DNA of 64,000 bases from Acanthosepion pharaonis (lineage: Eukaryota; Mollusca; Cephalopoda; Sepiida; Sepiidae), in the NCBI GenBank assembly GCA_903632075.3, contig CAHIKZ030005639.1, positions 1,481,001 to 1,545,000 on the forward strand, in the 5' to 3' direction. The notes beneath the pieces are model-generated. The model was given only the letters and a program-made list of their open reading frames with translations. It made no database searches and was not told where the DNA came from. Shown here piece by piece: positions 1-10,799 of the stretch (the stretch's first letter is position 1; each line of letters starts with the position of its first letter). The position numbers and the translations under genes are program-made.

Positions 1-130
1 CTTCTTCTTCTTCTTCTCCTGTATTTTCTTTCTCTTTTACCATTCCGTTCGCTTCTTTTTCTTCTTCTCTTCTCTTCCTTGTTTCGCCTGTCTCTGTCTC
101 TGTGTCTTTCTCCATCTTGAAATCCTTCAC
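1..130. repeat. Pyrimidine-rich (CTT)n/(TC)n tract
   Basis: The window opens inside a run of CTT and TCTC units that degrades by about position 115. It is simple low-complexity sequence. Confidence 0.8.
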
Positions 131-1328
131 TTCTCTAATTTCTTTCATTTTCCTAATTACTCTATTATCTATATTATTGCGTCTTTCAGCTTCTCTATGT
201 CTCAAATAAGAAATCATTTCTTTTTCCTATTTACCCAAGCTTAGACAAAAGGCGTTGGGGATTTACAAACGCCAGAAACCCAAGAGCAGTATAAAAATTA
301 AACAAATAAACCAACATTGAGATACTTATTTCAGACAAGCACCTGCTTGCCACATTCTCCTCAGAGTCGCATCTGCACCTCCCCCTTTCACTAAACTTCC
401 AAGCCGCCAATTTATAAGAGCATACTACTTACTATCACAACCATCACCCCACTCAGAATAATCCCGACCCCTTCCACGAAGGTAACACAGTGCAGATCTG
501 TTTATTCTGAAATCTTATCCATTTCTTGAGTAAGGGGCAAGAGGGTGCAGGCAAATGCCTTTTCGCGTTCACTCGAGGCAAATTCTAACCAACAAGCGCA
601 AAGGTCACGGTTTCGATTCTAGTCAGAACGGCTTCTGATTGCAGCTACAGCTGGGCAGATGTTTCAGATTCTTGAGAAATCTGCGCATGTACGATAACCA
701 CTGTTCAGTTTTGCAAGTGCTGGGTTCCTCATCTAAATACATTTTTTTGTATATCTATATAAGTTCATGTTATCCGATCGATTATTTATGTATTTGTATG
801 TAATTTGAATATTTTAAACGAAAAAGTCTTAGGCAAAAATTTAGGTTTGATCTAAGAATTGTAGTTGTTTCATTAGTAATTTGTAGTTGGATTGATGCAC
901 TCATTTTATTATTATTATTATTATCACAAAATATCTGCCGTTGGAATCTCCAGCTTTCTTCAGTTGTCTTACAATCTCAGTAACCATCAGAAAAATTCGA
1001 ACTGTAACCATCAGAGAATTTCGAAGTGTAGTCTTTATTTAATCTCCGGAGGTAAATTTTACTCGACTCGCTCCTTTCAGGAATGTTTATTTATTGCTAG
1101 TCGCAATTCGACTTAGTTTTAATTATCCGGTCTGGGAACTGAACCAAAAATTACTATACCACGAAATACACAAGCCTACAACTTAATCCAATAGGTAATA
1201 AGCAGAATTTACATAATGTAAATAACAATAATTCCTCATATCAAAAGCTCAAATAAAATTTGTTTCGTTCGGTTTAAATCTGGTCACGATAAAAATGACG
1301 AATATCAGTGGTTAGCCGCTGGCAGAAA

Positions 1329-1329
<1 letters not shown>
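131..1329. other. No recognised feature
   Basis: Ordinary AT-rich sequence with a short (ATT)n near 905-924. A GGTTTCGATTC string near 609-620 is a weak B-box-like match with no convincing partner A box. I see no gene. Confidence 0.5.

Positions 1330-1369
<40 letters not shown>
1330..1369 (+). repeat. (AAT)n microsatellite
   Basis: About 13 uninterrupted AAT units just upstream of a LINE 3' fragment; the same pairing recurs near 2.4 kb and 37.3 kb. Confidence 0.95.
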
Positions 1370-1479
1370 GTGCAAATAAACCCAATAAGTTAATATCATC
1401 GATGGTTACGAGCATCTGGATTAAATTAGGCTTTTATTGCAGCGCAAGACCAGAGTCTTTTCACTAGGAATTTTTCAGG

Positions 1480-2052
1480 CAAATATCATCATAATAATGT
1501 GGATCCAAAAATGCAGGTTCTGTGGACAAAATAGACCATCTAATCTCAGGATGTTCTATACTTGCCCCAAATGAATATAAAAAATCGTCACGATAATTGG
1601 AATGCAAAACACTTTGGAAAATGTGTAACAAACACTTGTATGAACATCGGCCAGCGCGGTTTACAGAAATAGAAGATGAAATTCTATGGGATTATACCAT
1701 CCACACAGACAGAAAAATTGCAAATAGGCCGGACATTATTGTTTTACTAATTGATATGGCTTGTCCAGCATAGCAAAAAATTTGAAAAAACTATCAAAAT
1801 ACAAAAAAGACCTGGAAATTGAAATAGAAAAAAATGTGGAAATTTGAAACAAGAATAATACCAGTGGTAATAGGTTGCACTTGAATTATAAAAAATGGAA
1901 CAAAAAACAAACATTGAAAGAATCCTGGAAACCCCAGCTTAAGAGACATACAGAAAAATTGTCTTATTAAGTACAGCACACACACTAAGGAGAACTTTGT
2001 TTATGTTAGCAACTTCATCGGAGATAAAAAAAAAAAAAAAAAAAAAAAAAAG
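1480..2052 (+). pseudogene. LINE (RLE-type) C-terminal fossil
   Basis: Degenerate 3' end of a non-LTR retrotransposon. Read across several frames it gives a Cys-rich knuckle (KCRFCGQ, then DHLISGCSILAPNEY), then EILWDYTIHTDRKIANRPD, LLIDMACP, IIPVVIG and a tail reading GNPSLRDIQKNCL. This order (Cys/His region, then a PD...D-containing endonuclease-like domain, then the terminal SL..IQK motif) is that of LINE ORFs with a restriction-like C-terminal endonuclease. Multiple stops and frameshifts make it dead. It ends in an A-rich tract at 2028-2052, which fits a 3' tail and fixes plus orientation. Related pieces lie at 37.4-37.8 and 38.0-38.15 kb. Clade assignment within RLE LINEs is uncertain. 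Confidence 0.7.
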
Positions 2053-2131
2053 GAAAAAAAATCATAACAACACACCACGACCTGCCTTAGGTCTTTCCGC
2101 AGACTTGGTAGTAGTGTGTGTCCATAGCAGA

Positions 2132-2194
<63 letters not shown>
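2132..2194. repeat. (AAT)10(ATT)10 perfect palindrome
   Basis: A run of AAT units turns directly into a run of ATT units, giving an uninterrupted inverted repeat with ~30-bp arms and no spacer. A similar structure lies at 63674-63733. Confidence 0.95.
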
Positions 2195-2349
2195 CATTGA
2201 TAATATTATTGTTTCCTTTGATTACTAGTGTGTACACATATGCTTAGAAATGTCATGATGCCATTTTCTACTGACATAAAAAAATTACATAGATAACGCC
2301 CTTCGTAAGGTGTGGGCAGTACTCGTGAGAACATTTTTTTTGTATCTCT

Positions 2350-2757
2350 AATTATTATTATTATTATTATTATTTAGACGATACATTACACCGATCCAGT
2401 GTTGACCACAGAGCTTTACCTGCGATATTAAGGTTTCAAGGTCGTTAAGTGTGCATGAATCATTAAGATATGGACAAACCAGAAGATGCTGCATAGTTTG
2501 TAAGTGCCCGCATTGACAGTTGGGGTCATCATTGGTGGCATATACCCATATCTGAAGGTTGGCTCTACAGCGACCAACAGCTTTTCGGAAGTGAAATAGG
2601 CAGAACCAGATGGGCCAGGCATCACTGGTGCCTGGTGGGGGGATTTGTTGAACTGATATAGAGAGCCTGTGTTCCACGTTAAGATGGTTGCTCCACAGGG
2701 ACAAAAGCTGACTAGGAGTGGTTCGACTGAATGTAGAAAGCTGTGTCTTAACTTGAG
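2350..2757 (-). pseudogene. LINE (jockey/CR1-like) C-terminal fragment
   Basis: On the minus strand an open stretch of about 118 codons contains GRCRANLQIW followed by CQCG and TMQHLLVCP. This is the Cys/His element (C-x-C ... H ... C) that ends ORF2 of many jockey/CR1-like LINEs, where it follows the reverse transcriptase and connection domains. Only this distal part is present. It is bracketed by (ATT)n at 2350-2374 and 2756-2800; the former would be the (AAT)n 3' tail of a minus-strand insertion. The frame runs into the microsatellite, giving a poly-Asn end that is an artefact. Non-functional 5'-truncated copy. Confidence 0.7.
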
Positions 2758-2799
<42 letters not shown>

Positions 2800-2800
2800 T
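2756..2800. repeat. (ATT)n microsatellite
   Basis: About 14 ATT units on the far side of the LINE fragment. Confidence 0.95.
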
Positions 2801-3384
2801 GTATGGCATTTATATTTATTTACTTATTAAAAATATTGCTACGTTTATGTCATTTAAGCTATCAAAAAAATAAATGTAATAGTTTTTTAAATTTTATTAC
2901 ATGGAAATATGCGAATAATTTTGATTTACAAATTTACAATATTTCTTTTCTAATCTAGTTCATTAAAATGAAAAGACAACAACGAAAAAGTCACTTTTGA
3001 AAGTTAGAAAAAAGTATTTATTTATCTTTTGTAAATTCCGAAAACAAAATCTGTAGTCATTTTTTTTATTTTAAAAAATATCAAAGCAATTCAAATATAT
3101 ACTTGGATTATTTTTACTGGTTATATATAGCAATTCGATACATTTTTGCCGGTAACGAAGTCAGCGTTTGAACCCAGATGGAAAATATTAACTTTGAATA
3201 CCGTTTTTCAAGACATGCCTTGGAAGATTAGCGCCACATGGATTTCCTTCTCTGATTTGATTTCTTGAAATATTCAAGACTTTCTTTTAAAAACTGATTT
3301 GTTTTTTTCCTTAATTTCTTATCAAACAGATTTTTTAATTACTTTTCTAAGATAAATAAAGTTAATTGAACTCAGCAATATTAT
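2801..3384. other. No recognised feature
   Basis: AT-rich unique-looking sequence without a supported gene or repeat family. Confidence 0.5.
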
Positions 3385-3836
3385 TGGCCCTAATCTGGCG
3401 GCTCGGCAACACTCACTTTCACAACGCCGTAAGGTTGCCTCTCTATGTCTTTTTTATAAAGACTTTCATGGTAATTGTTCAGATGAGCTCTTCACTATGG
3501 TACCTAGAGTGTTTGAATTTAAGCGCAGCACTAGACTGGCGTCGAGATCTCATCAGTTTAGAGTTAAGCTGCATAGATGTAGCCGTAAATTCTATGCTAA
3601 CAATTTCTTCTCTCGCACTTTTTGCTTATGGAACTCCCTTCCGGCTCCATGCTTTCCCTTTAATCTGCAAAAATTTAAATGTAATGCCAATAGCTATCTA
3701 CTATGCTTCTGATTACTAAACTTATCTTTTTTCTCATTATAAATGTTTCTCTTACTAATTCGTTCACACCCTGTAATCCCTTGTGTTTTAGTAGCATCAC
3801 TGCCTTATACCAAAAAAAAAAAAAAAAAAAAAAAAA
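3385..3836 (+). pseudogene. LINE (CR1/L2-like) C-terminal fragment
   Basis: The plus strand reads SQRRKVASLCLFYKDFHG.CSDEL, then VPRVFEFKRSTRLASRSHQF, FYANNFFSRTFCLWNSLPA and FNLQKFKCNANSYL. This matches the conserved distal end of metazoan CR1/L2/jockey-type ORF2 (R.V.SL.LFY / STR / SFF.RT..LWNSLP / FK...N). One frame covers most of it (about 3431-3712) with a small shift near 3495. It is followed by an A-rich tract at 3812-3836 consistent with a retrotransposed 3' end. The same segment recurs inverted at 7215-7545. Fossil, not expressed as a protein. Confidence 0.7.
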
Positions 3837-3839
3837 ACA

Positions 3840-4330
3840 AAAAAAAAAAAAACAACAGAAGCAAAAAACTCATAGAATATTTTTAATGAAATGTGCTGGG
3901 TTTCTGATTAAAATTCACGAATATTAAAAATGAATATATATCGAGCACACCCTGAATTTCTATCGCAGTCAACACGTGATTTCTCAAAGGAGCTCCTTCT
4001 CTCGAACGAGTAAGGGGACAATCTCTTCCGAGATCTCAAATCGAACTCGTGTGTACAATCCATCGCTAAAGATGCTGCAAAAATGGTCGGTTCTCTGTAC
4101 GGCACCAGTAAGCACCTGATTCCTTTTGTGCCAGATTAGAGCCATATTAGACCGTAAATTGGGTACTTTTGCCATATATGGGTTGAATTTGATCAATCTT
4201 CACTTTCCTGTATTGGTAGTGTTCAAAACCATCTATGCTATCCTGAGGGTCCTGAATTGCTTTACACATTTCAATACATTTCCCACGGACAAATCGTTCC
4301 AAGCCTCAAACTATTCTAACGCTATATTCA
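3840..4330. other. No recognised feature
   Basis: Contains open frames of 65-78 codons in several phases without recognisable motifs. Confidence 0.45.
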
Positions 4331-4680
4331 TAGGAATTTTCCAACCGAGCTACATTCCTTAGTTTCCTGAACTCTAACCCTGCCAGCAATGACCTACGAC
4401 GCTGCGTATATTGAAATGAACTCTCATTCACTTCGTATTCCTTTAGTAAAGAATAATTTCCAATCTGATAGCTTCTTTCCAAGCACTATTGCTTTGTGAA
4501 ATAGAATCCCTTGAGTATGCTTCCCTGACCATTACATCCTTAACCTGAGTTATCTTTTGCACCTACCCGCATAAACTGTGCCCCTGAATCCTACCGCTTA
4601 CACAACAATTGCCTTCAGTAACTATCTTCACTGTGTGGCCCCGGGGTCTTGTATTGGATGAGCTTTAGTAAAAAGAAAAA
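4331..4680 (+). pseudogene. Possible LINE C-terminal fragment
   Basis: Around 4420-4520 one frame reads HSLRIPLVKNNFQSDSFFPS then TIAL.NRIP with stops replacing expected residues. This resembles the LR.P...N.F..SFFPSAI.LWN.LP signature at the end of many LINE ORFs. The sequence afterwards resembles a 3' UTR but I cannot define its end. Only the motif supports this call. Confidence 0.4.
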
Positions 4681-4789
4681 TCGTATTCAACATTCACTAC
4701 TTGAATCTGATTCCTCAATTTTCAGAACGTTGAGTGATTATTAATGAGATAATAATTGGTCGACTTGATCAACCTATAATCAATCTGGT

Positions 4790-5165
4790 TTCAGTCTGTA
4801 CGGATATCTGATTGTATAGACCAATTCTAAGTATAACATGAGCAGACCATGGAGGCATCAAGGATTTTTATGGAATGTAGGAACTACAACAAAAATTATA
4901 CATAAAATCAGAAATAGATATGAGAAATAGATAGTTGAAATTTCTGGGTCAGGTAATAAAGGAAAGATGACTTATAGATTTTAAAATTGATTGTGTACAC
5001 TGAAGGCAAGAAAAGCCAGGAGAAACAGCGATTAACCTACTTAACAAAACTGGATAAATGGCTGGCGAGCCAAGGACAAATAAATATGGTAACTATTCAA
5101 CAGTTACATAGAGCAACAAAAGTTAGAAAGTCGCGGGGAGTCACGACCACTCGGATTTTGAACCT
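4790..5165 (+). pseudogene. LINE ORF2 tail, APE/RTE-like family, copy 1
   Basis: Frames read LKFLGQVIKER followed by KKSQEKQRLTYLTKLDKWLA and LHRATKVRKSRG. This order (LKFLGH-like box, GKR..GRQR.TYL..L.KW box, then a RATKDRK-like end) is the terminal part of an endonuclease-reverse transcriptase LINE ORF common in molluscs. Three further copies are in this window (8310-8680, 30125-30300, 39895-40085), all plus strand. Frameshifts and stops show it is dead. Confidence 0.6.
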
Positions 5166-5364
5166 CATATAATTCACAACAGTAGTAAGAAGCGTTTGGA
5201 CTACTACAGCGAAGTGGTTTGCAAGACGTGCCTGGTATCCATAATATCCCAATGCATTTTCCTTACACATATTTTTTGTCTTTTATTCCACCCTGAATAA
5301 CCCGAACCTAATACGTGCATATGTAGCGTTGATTTTCAAATGGATGTAATTATCCTAAAACAAA

Positions 5365-5366
<2 letters not shown>

Positions 5367-5399
<33 letters not shown>
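5367..5399. repeat. (AT)n microsatellite
   Basis: About 16 AT units, followed 32 bp later by a hairpin motif on the minus strand. Confidence 0.95.
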
Positions 5400-5403
<4 letters not shown>

Positions 5404-5430
5404 TAAATATATATAGGTAAAACTAAAACT

Positions 5431-5456
5431 AGGTTTCACCTACACGGATCGTCAGG
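5431..5456 (-). ncRNA. Hammerhead-like hairpin motif
   Basis: Minus strand reads CCTGACGAT, then CC...GG closing a short stem, then TGAAACCT. This is the CUGANGA...GAAA arrangement but with an extra base before the stem. Structural call only; cleavage activity is not implied. Confidence 0.4.
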
Positions 5457-5459
5457 GTA

Positions 5460-5608
5460 TACTGGCCAAAGAGGTAAAAAAAAAAAAAAAAATGGAAGAG
5501 AATATATAGCTTTAACTAAATACAACCATGGCCATGTGACTAAAAAAAAAAAAAATCAAACAAATAAAACAATAAAATAAATAAAACTAAGGTTTTTCCA
5601 AAAAAGAG

Positions 5609-5688
<80 letters not shown>
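5460..5688. repeat. A-rich tracts, (AT)n and (AG)n
   Basis: Two A tracts (about 5477-5492 and 5541-5553), then (AT)n 5611-5656 directly continued by (AG)n 5656-5688. Confidence 0.9.
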
Positions 5689-5691
<3 letters not shown>

Positions 5692-5699
5692 TAGTATGT

Positions 5700-6234
5700 G
5701 GTACGGAACATATGCTCTTATTTTAAATATCTGAAGAAGCGGTTGAGCGACCTGAATATAAATTTGTGACCCAAGAGTGATATCTTCTCCTCATTACCCA
5801 GTCGTCAATGAGAAGCAACTAAACCAATTTGTTCACAGTTTAATCATCTCGTTCAATTCACGCTTAAATGACACGCACACACTATATATATTTATTTATT
5901 TATTTATGACATATTCTATTAAACAGAACTGGAGTTATTATTTTTTTTTGTGTATTTCTCTGTGTTATTTGCGTAAATAAATTATACTGTAAAATGATTG
6001 AATTTCCAGAATATTTCAAAATGACAAGGGGAGAAACTTCCAAAAAAGCTTAAAAGCCATTCACTTTTCATTCTGTTTACGAAAACATATTTATATATTT
6101 ATATATGCACGTGTACATACGCATAGACTCATATAGGAATACTAATTGAAAATATTCATACTGATTTAGCGTGAATTAATTTCATATTTCAACAGAAAAC
6201 TTATTCCAGAGCAAATTATCGCCGATCTCCATGA
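5700..6234. other. No recognised feature
   Basis: AT-rich sequence with short TTTA repeats near 5890. No supported gene. Confidence 0.5.
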
Positions 6235-6560
6235 ATGCGCGGCCATTTTGCGCTTGCTTGTGGCGGGAAATATTAACCACCTCAAGAGCTGTCATTTATC
6301 ATTGTCACTTAATAGTGACGAGGTTGGCCCACAGAGGCGGGGAAACTGTGGTAGGGACACAAATGGGGTGTTGACTTGCTGTTTGCTTAACTTAATTGAG
6401 GAGAGAGACACGAGGTAGACGCGGAGCAAAGGACAATGCCCGGGCGACAGTCGTCAGCACCGGGAAGGGGAAGAGGTTATGATGGAAAGAAAGATTACAG
6501 GGCTCTTCGCAGCACTTCGGTGACAGAGAAAAATTCCTACCACGACGCATAGTTAAAAAT
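6235..6560 (+). promoter_or_regulatory. GC- and CpG-richer block with promoter-type motifs
   Basis: Compared with its surroundings this ~300 bp is clearly richer in G, C and CpG. It contains GCGGCCATTTTGCG (YY1-like) at about 6238-6251 and TGGCGGGAAA (E2F-like) at 6261-6270, in the order seen in some animal promoters. No TATA box, exon or open frame confirms a transcription unit. It could equally be a small repeat of different base composition. Confidence 0.2.
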
Positions 6561-6973
6561 AAAGTGCCGGCGTCTATTGAGTATAAAATATTTTTTACCT
6601 GGAAATATATATGTATATAGGCATATATACTGGTTTCTTGAGTTAAAGAATGGATTTTAGATAGGGTCAATCTTGATGCAAAGTCGCGTTCATAGAGTAC
6701 CCTAGGAAGAGTTATATCCTTGTCAGTGTTATGAAAGACTAGCACCCTAAGCCTGCATGACTCTCTTGCACTTTTAGCCTCATTTCTTGACAACCACCTT
6801 GTCCACATTAATAAAATGGAATATCCATTACACAGAGTTTGTGAATTGAAGATCTTTATGCTGTGGACTCTTCTTGTGACATAAGAAATGTAAGGAAATT
6901 CTTTAGAATCTTGAGACAAAAAATAATGTAAAAAACGCATAACTTGCGATTGGTTCTCTAGATAAATAAACAT
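6392..6973 (-). other. Unidentified 193-codon open frame
   Basis: The longest frame not made of simple repeat. It starts with a plausible Met at 6973 and covers the CpG-richer block at its C-terminal end. Composition is mixed, with no signal peptide, membrane segment or domain I recognise, and no intron signals or neighbouring exon were found. It may be chance or part of an old repeat; I would not annotate a gene on this alone. Confidence 0.12.
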
Positions 6974-7214
6974 TTAAAGCAAACCTTCTCAAAAGGCGAC
7001 CCCCATGCTCGCAAGACTATCCCATTTCCCCCACGTGGTGTTTTTAAAATATTCAATATTTTTTCTGTTCATCAGAATAAATTCGTCGACTGAACGCATA
7101 CATTTTTTTTTCTGAAAATCCTGGCTATATTCGAGCAGACTGTTTTACCTTTAATTAAGGCTTTAGAGACGCGAAGTGAGGAGAAAGGACAAAAGAAAGA
7201 AAAGAACAGGTTTC

Positions 7215-7545
7215 ATGAAGACAGACGATAGGGATTGACGTTGCATTTGCATTTTTGATCATCGTTATTGTCATGGAAGAAACAAATCGAAAAGGAGTTC
7301 CACAAGCGACAAGTGTGAGAAAAGAAACTATTAGAATAGAACATAAGGTTGCGTCTAGGAAGTGCAACATTAAAACGGCGAGATCTAGTTAACAATCTAG
7401 TAGCACGCTTAAATTCCTGCAGTCGAGGCATCAAGGAAGAAAACTCATTAGAACAATTGCTATGAATTGTAGAAAAGACAGAGGGAAGCCACGTCACGTC
7501 GATGAGAAAGTCGAGTTTCCAGCTCAGAACCGATTACATTAGAAT
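7215..7545 (-). pseudogene. LINE (CR1/L2-like) C-terminal fragment, inverted copy
   Basis: The minus strand reads TRLSHRRDVASLCLFYNS, then after a frameshift near 7460 CSNEFSSLMPRLQEFKRATR, FYSNSFFSHTCRLWNSF and KCKCNVNPY. These are the same conserved boxes as the plus-strand copy at 3385-3710, so the two are members of one LINE family in opposite orientation. Truncated and frameshifted. Confidence 0.7.
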
Positions 7546-7619
7546 ATAACAGAGAATGTTCTTTGAATGTTGTCAGACCAGATATGGCAAAATATAAAAT
7601 CCTCAAATTGCTTAAATAT

Positions 7620-8215
7620 TCACGTGATTTTAACGGCTCGTCCTGGGTATGACGATAAACTACATCTGCGTCCTGGGTAAGCCGATAAACTGCATCCAAC
7701 AGCAAGGCCTCTGATCAGGAGGTTTTGAGGAGCGAGGAACCACCTCTTAATTGCTGGTGTTCCCAGGTCCACTCTGACCTGGGCTGGTAGGGTTCCAGCT
7801 ATGGGCAAATAGTTAACACCCACACTTGTGTAAAAATAAGTTTTAATACCAGAAATACTTTGTAATAAAAAAAATATTACCAGCAATAATTTAAAAATAA
7901 TAAAGATACCAGCAATACAAACAGTTATACATTCTTTGAAAAAAATATCACCAGCTATAGATTTCTTCAAGGAAAAATATTCTCAGAAATAGATTTTTGA
8001 AGAAAAACATTACCAGCAATAATAATTTTGTTGCCATTAAATAACCCATTGAGGTTGATATGCCGTAAAACAAAATAAACCAAACCAATCTAAACCAAAG
8101 AATACATATTCTATTCAATACGAATCTATCCTAAAAATGTTGTCGGCATTAAATAACCCATTGAAGTTGATATGCTGTAAAACAAAATAAACCAAACCAA
8201 TCGTTTTAACGGCAC
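7620..8215 (+). repeat. Dispersed repeat family D, copy 1
   Basis: Shares a long diverged match with 38640-39420: the GGAGCG.GGAA.CACCTCTTAATTGCTG block near 7730-7760, GGCAAATAGT.AAC near 7805, then many ACCAGCAATA units and CATTGA.GTTGATA..CC near 8048. It has internal duplications: CGTCCTGGGTA...CGATAAACT twice at 7640-7700, and a ~65-bp block at 8024-8092 repeated at 8140-8203. No coding potential. Confidence 0.65.
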
Positions 8216-8309
8216 GGTAAGCTAGTAACAAATAAAACATTACTAGTATATAAAACTTGAAGGAAATATTAAGAAAATGATATATAAAGCTGAGAAAGGG
8301 TACTGAATT

Positions 8310-8680
8310 GTTACGTAATATCAGCCTTTCTATAGAGCCGTGAATGCTGGACAATTTTCACATAGATGAAGAAGTGAATAGAAGCAACAATAATGCGGTT
8401 ATGCAGGAGGATTTTGGGAATACCATGGACTGAACAGGGAAGCAGTGACGAGACTTCAGAGAAAATGGAAACAAAAAAGAAAAAATCTGACATTCACAAG
8501 ACAGAGTGAAGGTAGAGGAAAAACAACGTGTAACCTACCTAGCGGGCTTGAGTAAATGTATGGCAGAACAGGGTTTAGTAGAGATAACAAAAAATATTAA
8601 GAGCTACAAAGTACAGGAAATTGTAGAGAGCAATGATCGCCCACATCCTGAAGGGAGGAGCATAGAAGCACTGTCCAATC
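8310..8680 (+). pseudogene. LINE ORF2 tail, APE/RTE-like family, copy 2
   Basis: Frames read YGSECWTIFT, EATIMRLCRRILGIPWTEQ, then EKQRVTYLAGLSKCMAEQGL and VEITKNIKS, ending near HPEG. The YGSE.WT...EA..MR..RR.L.I.WT box followed by the QR.TYL box is typical of the end of endonuclease-RT LINEs. Relative to the other copies, the LKFLGH box between them is deleted or scrambled. Dead 5'-truncated copy. Confidence 0.65.
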
Positions 8681-8967
8681 CTTTCTCTGGACTGTTTTCC
8701 TCTCACACTTTCTCTTTCTGTCTGTACTAGAGATCTCGGATCATTACTATATCTCTTTAGTGCGAGTGGTCGGTAAAATTCCTTTTTCAAACAAATAACA
8801 TATTCGGTACTTACGAATACCCTAGCTACACCCAAACCCCTCAGTGATTCTCTTGGAACAGAAAATCAGTTTCACTATAGACTGTTTGAAAAAATTAAGT
8901 CAGAGATGGAACTTTTGAACGTTTTGAATAAGCCTTGTTACTTCCACACTTAAACTATAAAGCCGAG

Positions 8968-9035
8968 GTTAAAAAAACAAAACAAAAACAAAACAAAAAA
9001 ACAAAAAAAAACAAAAACAAAAAACAAAGAAAAGC
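8968..9035 (+). repeat. (CAAAA)n-like A-rich tract
   Basis: About 65 bp of A runs separated by single C; possibly an old retroelement tail. Confidence 0.8.
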
Positions 9036-9286
9036 ATAATATCACTACGTCTTGTCGTGGGAAAATAGTAAGCTACTAGAAATACCGTTGTCATTGTATA
9101 TGTTTAGTGATTTGGTACTTCAGCTGGTGCAAAGCACTTATCCGGTGCACCAAAATAAGTTAAATCTTGTAAGTACCCATGGGACTTTCGGTGAATAACA
9201 TAGAATAATTATAGACTTTAGAAATACTTAAATTATGGGTTACTATTTGGTTTACAGGTACAGACTATTCAAATTAAGAAAGTAAT

Positions 9287-9475
9287 GAATCAGAGGATGC
9301 CAGTCTACTTGAGCGGATAGCTAATCCCCGTTGCAGACGCCAGTTCAGTCACCCACAGAGCCCACTTATGGTTTATACTGCAATTATGCTTTGCGGAACT
9401 TGATTACAGTTTCTGGGAGAGTGCATATTATCTTGCGTGATCAGCAGTCTGATAAAGGCCAGAACGCTCAAACAC
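9287..9475 (+). repeat. Dispersed repeat family F, copy 1
   Basis: GAGGATGCCAGTCTACT....GGATAGCTAA.CCC.GTT.CAG.CGCC aligns with 40620-40675, and CAATTATGCT...GAGAGT.C.TATCTTG.GTGAT aligns with 40725-40785. Plus orientation in both. Class unknown; possibly SINE-related. Confidence 0.55.
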
Positions 9476-9559
9476 TCGGTCATGATGACTTGTGACTGTG
9501 AAAGCACAACCCTCGACTGTTACCCACATCTTACTCACAAGTCTTAGGTTAACCCGTGA

Positions 9560-9725
9560 TATGGTTTTCAGGCACTTTCCAAAGTGTCGCACGCTGGAAT
9601 TGTCCACCAGCCCCAGAAGTCAAGAAATCACCTTACTGATAAATCGACTATGGTGAGATTCGAACCCGGGTCTCATCGACAGAAACTGAACGTTCTAATC
9701 ACTCGGCCAGGTACCCTAAATGGAG
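9560..9725 (-). mobile_element. tRNA-derived SINE head
   Basis: On the minus strand TACCTGGCCGAGTGATTAGA (A-box-like, near 9711-9692) is followed by CGGGTTCGAATCTC (B box, near 9668-9655) at tRNA-like spacing. These are the Pol III internal promoter elements. No full cloverleaf was drawn, so it is called a SINE head rather than a tRNA gene. Confidence 0.55.
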
Positions 9726-9779
9726 AAAATAACAAACTTAGCAATGTGCAAAAATCAATGAAAATCTAAGTATGACTCT

Positions 9780-10785
9780 GACAGACGGAAAATGATCAAC
9801 GTGAAACAGAGAAAAGACTAAGATAAAAGATATAGAAGCGATATAAATGAAAGTGCGCTGGTCAGAAAGAGAGAAGAAAGGATAAGAGATGGAGGAAGAG
9901 GTCGGTTTGTTGTTTCCTAGTGGGTAACAAACGGAGTAGGAAAAAAAACAACACAGAAGACGGAAATATGAGATCGCTGATGCTGATAATGCATAACAGA
10001 GAATAGCATGGTCACGATAGTCATGGAATGATTTCATAGAGATATGTATTTAGTACTTGTCTTGCAATTGTTACGCCTGATTAACAAAATTGTTGATTTT
10101 CATTTTTAGTATGAAAAAAAATCTTGATTAAAATTTGTAAATGAGTTTTCATGTCGAATTAAAAAACAAAAAAAAAACTTGAATATGCGTTCACTGGTGT
10201 ATTCGTTGGTAGTTAACTGTACCGTGACATTTAGCAGTTTCAACTAGCATATAAATTAGTGTTCAGTGAGATCGATTCGTATATGGTGTCCTACTCTCCC
10301 CGACACCCATCGGACTAATTGCTTATAAACTCATCAAATATCTCCAATAATTCAGGTAAGTAGTATATCCGATTATTATTACTTGTCCCATACTATAGCG
10401 CAGTATCAAATGGAGATGATCTTGTTATTCACTTATAAAACGAATTTTACTTTATTCATTATTTCTTTACTAGATTTATAAAGAAATCTCTTTTAGTCGA
10501 ACAATTTTGTTTTTTGTTCAGCTCTCTTTAAGCGTGACTATGAAATTCTCATTAAGCATAATATATTACCTCCACGCCTAAGAAAAACACTCGTCTCGCT
10601 TCCTCACGTTTATTCTCGCTTCTTCTCGTTACCAGTAGCCCAACTTCAAGTCCCACTTCTCTCCTTCTCACCTCTATGCCTTCCCTTCTACCCCCTTTTT
10701 CACAGTGACAGAGTTAATCTTTTTTGTTTCTGTAGTTGTTATTTGGTATCTTCGACTCTGTTTATCAAAATGTCATTACGCGGCA
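9780..10785 (+). repeat. ~1 kb dispersed repeat family G, copy 1
   Basis: Aligns in order with 15030-15985: AGAGAATAGCATGGTC....AGTCATGGAA.GATTT near 9998, TATGCGT.C.CTG near 10184, TCTATTCTCG.TT and T.GGTATCTTC.ACTC near 10745. Spacing between landmarks is about 746 bp here and 726 bp in the other copy. No reading frame is preserved; class unknown. Confidence 0.5.
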
Positions 10786-10799
10786 AACATCCCCGTAAG

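Noticed and set aside
609..660. Possible tRNA/SINE B box (GGTTTCGATTC)
   Set aside because: No A box at suitable spacing and no T-arm pairing.
3908..4362. Open frames of 65-78 codons in three phases near 4 kb
   Set aside because: Mutually overlapping, no shared motif; at most part of a decayed LINE.
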